From Dipteronia dyeriana (Eukaryota > Streptophyta > Magnoliopsida > Sapindales > Sapindaceae), in NCBI GenBank assembly GCA_032871835.1, contig CM065296.1:9682001-9746000 (forward strand): a DNA stretch of 64,000 nt, given 5' to 3'. Every line of letters starts with the position of its first letter. The stretch's first letter is position 1. Positions 59,721 to 64,000 of the stretch are shown piece after piece. A program made the position numbers and the translations under genes. The notes under the pieces were generated by a model, which had not been told where the DNA came from, made no database searches, and saw only the letters and a program-made list of their open reading frames with translations.

Positions 59721-59977
59721 CTAACTATATACCGTAATCATTATAAAATGTGACACTCCGGTGAAACATCAGCTTTTTTGGATTGGTTGCATCAGCGTCC
59801 AGCTATTTACCCGTTATCTGGTTCCACACTTGTACTTCCAAAACAGTTGTCTCTCTTTTTTTGGCCACATGAATTTCTTTTTTCACGAGCTCCATCTTCA
59901 AATCTCTCTCTGTCTATCTATATGTTTGTACACGAACATTCGAATTCTCACTTGAAATTTTCATTCTCGAATTCAAA
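59249..59977 (+). promoter_or_regulatory. Upstream region and 5' UTR of the VTE1-like gene
   Basis: A run of 33 T (59683-59715) lies 262 bases before the ATG. TATA candidates ACTATATACC (about 59725) and CATTATAAAATG (about 59740) precede a CT-containing leader (CTCTCTTTTTTTGG, CTCTCTCTGTCTATC). No other gene between the Mutator-like element and this leader. Confidence 0.45.
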
Positions 59978-60204
59978 ATGGAAGCAAACGTCTATTTCTC
60001 AACTACCCTTGTGGTTTCTAGTCTTGCTGCTCTTAGACCCTGTCTATTTTCAAAACGAGCTCAAATTCAATCACGGCCTCTCAAACCTGGTCGGCTAAGC
60101 ACTAGAGTGGTGGCTTCTTCAACACAATCTGAGAGCAGAGTCTCTGAAAATCCTGTTTACGTGCCCACGCCGCCCGATCGAGAGCTTCGAACTCCTCACA
60201 GCGG
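59978..60204 (+). CDS. VTE1: Tocopherol cyclase, exon 1 (plastid transit peptide and start of mature protein)
   Basis: ATG in AAAATGGAA context opens 75 codons plus two bases. Residues 1-55 are Ser/Arg/Leu-rich and poor in acidic residues, as in a chloroplast transit peptide. Residues 59-76 read PVYVPTPPDRELRTPHSG, which I recall as the conserved start of plant tocopherol cyclase (Arabidopsis VTE1 has nearly the same words). After CAGCGG a GT donor (GTGATT, 60205) splits the Gly codon; reading on gives TGA. Known: the enzyme closes the chromanol ring of tocopherols in plastoglobules. No exon 2 (a Y-H-F-D-G start would be expected) is visible in the remaining 3.8 kb. Could be a gene running off the window or a truncated copy. 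Confidence 0.75.
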
Positions 60205-60399
60205 GTGATTTTATTTTCCTCAAGTCTTGGCTTGCCTTAGTTTTTTTGTTCAGCTTCTAGCTTAACAATGATAAACCAAACACACATGTCCTCGAAATAA
60301 TTTATTGTTTAATGATCATGAAAAGTTGGTGTTACAGATAAAATCTGACATTTTTCAAACAGAGATTTTTTTAACTAGTAGTAGGAGTTGACTAGGATA

Positions 60400-61735
60400 G
60401 TGGTTTGTATCACACAAACCAATTTGTCCCGCGCAGCTGGCTGCCAAAGTTGGCAACAGTTTGTGCAGTAGCCGGTTGAACAGTATCTTTGATATATATA
60501 TATATATATATATTAATTAATATGAAAATTATTATTTTTTATTAATATTATATTATATTATAAACAAGTTCAACGTACAATAAACGAGTTTAACGTTTCA
60601 CTCGACGTTAAATTCGTTCAATGAACAAGTTAGCAAAATTTTAATGAACAAGTTCAACAGAAGTTGAACGAGTTTAACGTTTGTATTAATATAATTATTT
60701 AAACGTTAAATCTGTTCAATGAACAAGTCAACGTAAGATTTTATGAACGAGTTCAACATAGGTTGAATGGATTTAAACGTTAAACTTATTCATTGAACGA
60801 GTCAATGTAAACATATGTGAATAAGTTTAATATAGGTCGAATGAGTTTAACGTTCCTCTAAACGTTTAACTCGTTTAGTGAAGAAATCAATGTAAACCTT
60901 CATGAACGATTTTAACGTTCATTTAAATGTCAAATTTGTACAATGATTAAGTCAATGTAAACTTTTATGAACAAATTCAACGTAGGTTGATTTTTTTTAA
61001 TGTATAAATATTAAACTCATTCAATGAACAAGTATATGCATACCTTGATGAACAAGTTTAAAGTAAGTTGAACGAGTTTAACGTTCATCTAAACGTTAAA
61101 CTTGTTCAGTGAACGAGTCAACGTACAATCTTTCATGAACAAGTTCAACGTAGGTTGAATGAGTTTAATGTTTCTTTCAACTTTAAATTTCTTCCATGAT
61201 CAAGTCCACATAAAATTGCATAAACAGGTTCTACGTAGGTTGAACGAGTTTAATATTCTTTTCAATGTTAAACTCGTTCAATGAACGAGTTAACGTAAAT
61301 CTTCATGAACGAGTCAATGTAAATCTTTATGAACGAGTTTAATGTTCCTCTCAACGTTAAACTTGTTCAATGAACGAATCAACATAAATCTATATGAAGG
61401 AGTTTAATGTTTCTCTCAACGTTAAACTTGTTCAGTGAACAAGTTCAAATGAATTTACATGAACAAGTTCAATATAGGTTAAACGATTTTAACTTTCCTC
61501 TCCATTAAGTGAACGAGTCAATATAATTCTTCATAAACAAATTCAACTTAGGTTGAACAAGTTTAATATTTACCTCAACGTTAAACTTATTTCATGAACA
61601 AGTTAACCGGTTTGAAAAGTTACAGGTTTCATATGTTTTTAATCACTTTTTTTTTCCAACCGTTGGATTCTCATCCAATGGTTGTAATTAACTAATTGAA
61701 TGGTCTGTATCATACAAACCAACTTTATGGTTTAC
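60400..61735. repeat. Palindromic minisatellite with matching flanks
   Basis: About 13 units of 60-95 bases (60575-61605) each hold GAACGAGTTTAACGTT then AACGTTAAACTCGTTC, a near-complete inverted repeat, followed by TTCAATGAACGAG, itself palindromic. Best-kept units at about 61070, 61240, 61332. Both edges carry the same word: TGGTTTGTATCACACAAACC (60404) and TGGTCTGTATCATACAAACC (61704), so the whole may be one mobile element with palindromic ends. A (TA)n run lies near 60493-60511. No coding. Confidence 0.75.
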
Positions 61736-61749
61736 ATGGTAGCGTGACT

Positions 61750-63757
61750 AGAGATGGCAAATGTACCTGGCCAGGCCGGGTACTTGGCATTCCAGGATAA
61801 AACCTGAACATTTCTTACCCGGCATCAGGTAATGGTTGTCCGGTTACCCGAGCCGGTTGTATTTGTACCCGGGTCTAGGTATACCTGGATGTCCGTTTTT
61901 TTTAAACTTTATATTTTTTTTAAAAACTAATGGCTAGTTTGTTATTTTTGTAGCTTTTAAAATAATCACTGTTAGTTATGCTGAAAAAATAATCTAATGT
62001 GAAGTTAATCAGACAATTGTTTGGTTAATGCTGCTGTTGAAATTGTTGTTGATTAAAAATCAGTATTCGTACATACGTTTAGTAAACTTTACATTTAATT
62101 GTTATGATTTTACATAATGACTAAAATAGACATGAAATTGAATTATCAAACGAAACAAAAATTTTCTTATAACATCTCTCAATCTCAAACTCTCATAGCA
62201 ACCGAAAAATCTAGGATTTGATATCACCAATACGAATAAATAAATAAAAAATAAATAAAAATCGGGTGCTTCTTTTTTTACTAATTTTTTTTTACTACAA
62301 TATTATTTGATTTCTTTTACTTGACATACGAATACCTGTACCAACAACACTTCAATCTTTATCACTTTTTTTAAATATAAATTTTATTAATCGTATTTTT
62401 GGGTGAGTTTGTGATGGTAAAGAAAAAGAATGGTAGAGAAGAAGAAGTATATAACGAAAAAGATGTGTTTTAGGGATTTGTTCTAAATTCTAAGTTTAAT
62501 TGTTTGTTTGGGATTGGATTGAGAAGATTAATAAATTGTTTTTAAAAATCTTTTAATTAATATTATATTTAATTAATGATGAACGAATAAAATTGAATCA
62601 TTTAAAAATATACATAAGATATTTTTGTATTTAAGTTAAGTTAATAAAGATAATTTAGTATTTAAAAAGATTCATTAAATTAAACGATAGATTTTATCAT
62701 AATCATTTTATAAAAGTAATCTCCATTTATTTTTTAAAATTACTGTCAAATCAATCTAAATTCTTAAATAATCGTTTTTAAAATTTTCATCGAGCATCTT
62801 TCTGATATCAAGATTATAAAATAATCGATTTTAACTTATTAAAATGCAAGGGCCTAAACTCTAATTTGTTTGCAACTTTTCAACAAACTAAACCCACTAA
62901 ACTTATATCTTCAAACAAAAGAGAATCTCCACCGCCGACCATATTTTGATTGGAAATTTTGCCATATTTTAGTTTACCAATCTCTACCAAATATCCGTTT
63001 TAGATTATTCTCTCTTTAAACATATTTTAATTGGAAATTTTGCTTCAGCGCGCTGCTGCTGAAGCAAAATTTCAAGAAGAAGGACCAGCTTTTCTCTTCC
63101 CACAGCTTCCAGATTTTTGTTGCTGGGCTTGAGGAGGTGCAGCTTGCTGATGCTGTGTGGTCTGTATTGAGTGAAATTATGCTTCTTTGTTCTTTCACTC
63201 TTTTGGAATTGATTTTCAAGGAAAAAAATTAGTGTTTTTTTTTTTTTTTTCAGCTAGTCACTCTCTATTCTTTGTGGGGTGGTTGTAAATTCTGTGAAAT
63301 TTGTAAAATCTTACAATATACATGAAACTTTGAAAGCCATATTTGATATTTGTTTCTCTTCTTTGAAATTCTGTTTTTGGGTTGTTTTCTCTTTCTTCCA
63401 TATCCTTGGAAAAAACCCAGTTTTCTTATGTTTTTGCTTGAACTTTTCTTGGCCACAACTGTACAATTCCCTTAAAAAAAAATTTGATTCACAATTTATT
63501 TCCAATTTTATTCAAACTAACAGTTTAGTAAATCAGTCTCCACTTTCCAAACAAGACCACACGATGATTTCTTCTTCTTCTTGAAATCTCAGACCTTTAA
63601 TATATATATATATATTTTAAAAAAATGGAGTAAAGTCCGGGTGTGGATACCCGGCCGGGTACCCAGATTGCAGCATCCGGTTTTTTTTCGGATGAATACC
63701 CGGAGTCTTTAAACACGGGTACCCGTCCGGGTCCGGACCCGGGTTTTTGCCATCTCT
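61750..63757. mobile_element. hAT-like element with CCGGGTACCCGG subterminal repeats
   Basis: AGAGATGGCAAATGTACC at the left and GGTTTTTGCCATCTCT at the right are inverted ends of a type common in plant hAT elements. CCGGGTA/TACCCGG words cluster inside both ends (61770-61890; 63640-63745). Flanks GCGTGACT and TGCGACTC resemble an 8-bp duplication with one lost base. The interior is AT-rich, with a direct repeat of CATATTTTGATTGGAAATTTTG (62939, 63021) and a strong hairpin at 63034. No transposase recognised. Confidence 0.65.
63034..63073. repeat. Perfect 16-bp stem hairpin
   Basis: GAAATTTTGCTTCAGC (63034-63049) and its exact reverse complement GCTGAAGCAAAATTTC (63058-63073) are separated by GCGCTGCT. 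It starts a GC-richer island (to about 63170) within the hAT-like element. A transcript would fold strongly; too short for a typical plant miRNA precursor. Confidence 0.85.
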
Positions 63758-64000
63758 TGCGACTCCGAAAAACAAGATTGTTATACGTTCTCTGTCATCA
63801 CGAGTTTGGTACTTTGGTTTCCGAGGACAAGGGGAACTGGAAAGTATACAAATTGCTTACTTATTTTGTTTGTTATATATTGCGTTTCCAGAGAATGAGA
63901 GCCTACATTAATTAAGCCTAAAAAAAAAAAAAAAAATCATATTTCACTCCCCATCCAAATTATATCAAACAATTGTTCAATACTGAATCAGGTACCATTT

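Larger units (their letters stand above)
60205..64000 (+). other. VTE1-like intron 1 (at least 3.8 kb, incomplete)
   Basis: From the GT donor to the window end no coding exon of the gene is seen. The stretch holds a palindromic minisatellite (60400-61735), an hAT-like element (61750-63757) and, at 63766-64000, AT-rich DNA with nothing recognisable. Intron status is inferred from exon 1 only. Confidence 0.5.

Noticed and set aside
59778..60098. 106-codon frame overlapping the VTE1 exon
   Set aside because: It is in a different frame and starts in the 5' UTR; the conserved PVYVPTPPDRELRTPHSG is only in the frame from 59978.

Overview
The window is eudicot-like plant nuclear DNA (inference): AT-rich, full of plant transposable elements, with one recognisable single-copy gene start, the first exon of what looks like tocopherol cyclase (VTE1), at the right edge. 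No complete intact protein gene is visible. There are no rRNA or tRNA genes, no CRISPR arrays and no bacterial features.

Layout. 45-6141: internally deleted Ty3/gypsy element of the Tat/Retand type, + orientation, with an intron-containing gene on the opposite strand and a 91-bp tandem repeat. 6383-7909: probable non-autonomous CACTA element. 8971-13447: a second copy of the same gypsy family in inverse orientation, truncated at reverse transcriptase. 13452-19763: Ty1/copia element with one gag-pol frame broken by five stops. 22427-28215: solo copia-type LTR with a perfect 5-bp target duplication, split by a 3.76-kb hAT transposon (23002-26758). 28782-35501: 6.7-kb copia-type element with perfect target duplications and equal-length LTRs but almost no coding sequence. 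36323-37800: long-TIR element. 39350-44047: Mutator-like element split by a second, inverted copy of the hAT (40136-43877). 44057-48250: AT-rich degenerate arrays. 48250-52195: 5'-truncated L1-type LINE. 52258-55030: 0.93-kb tandem duplication, one copy holding a PIF/Harbinger element whose empty site survives in the other copy. 56478-56603: orphan gypsy RNase H fragment. 57575-57982: uncertain gene fragment. 58322-59239: Mutator-like element with a perfect 9-bp target duplication. 59978-60204: VTE1 exon 1, after which the window stays in intron 1, which holds a palindromic minisatellite and an hAT-like element.

The most unusual signal is in the non-coding parts of the retroelements. Three unrelated LTR elements, and the VTE1 intron, each carry arrays of short inverted repeats. 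In the non-coding copia element (30533-31868) and the copia leader (13709-13946) the two arms change together from copy to copy, so pairing is kept while sequence is not. In the first array most stems close on the same loop, GTA. This is what selection on RNA or single-stranded DNA folding would produce, and no feature class that I know accounts for it.

Nesting gives relative ages: solo LTR before hAT copy 1; Mutator element before hAT copy 2; tandem duplication before Harbinger. Coordinates and element boundaries were read by eye and may be off by a few bases. Family names come from recognised motifs, not searches.
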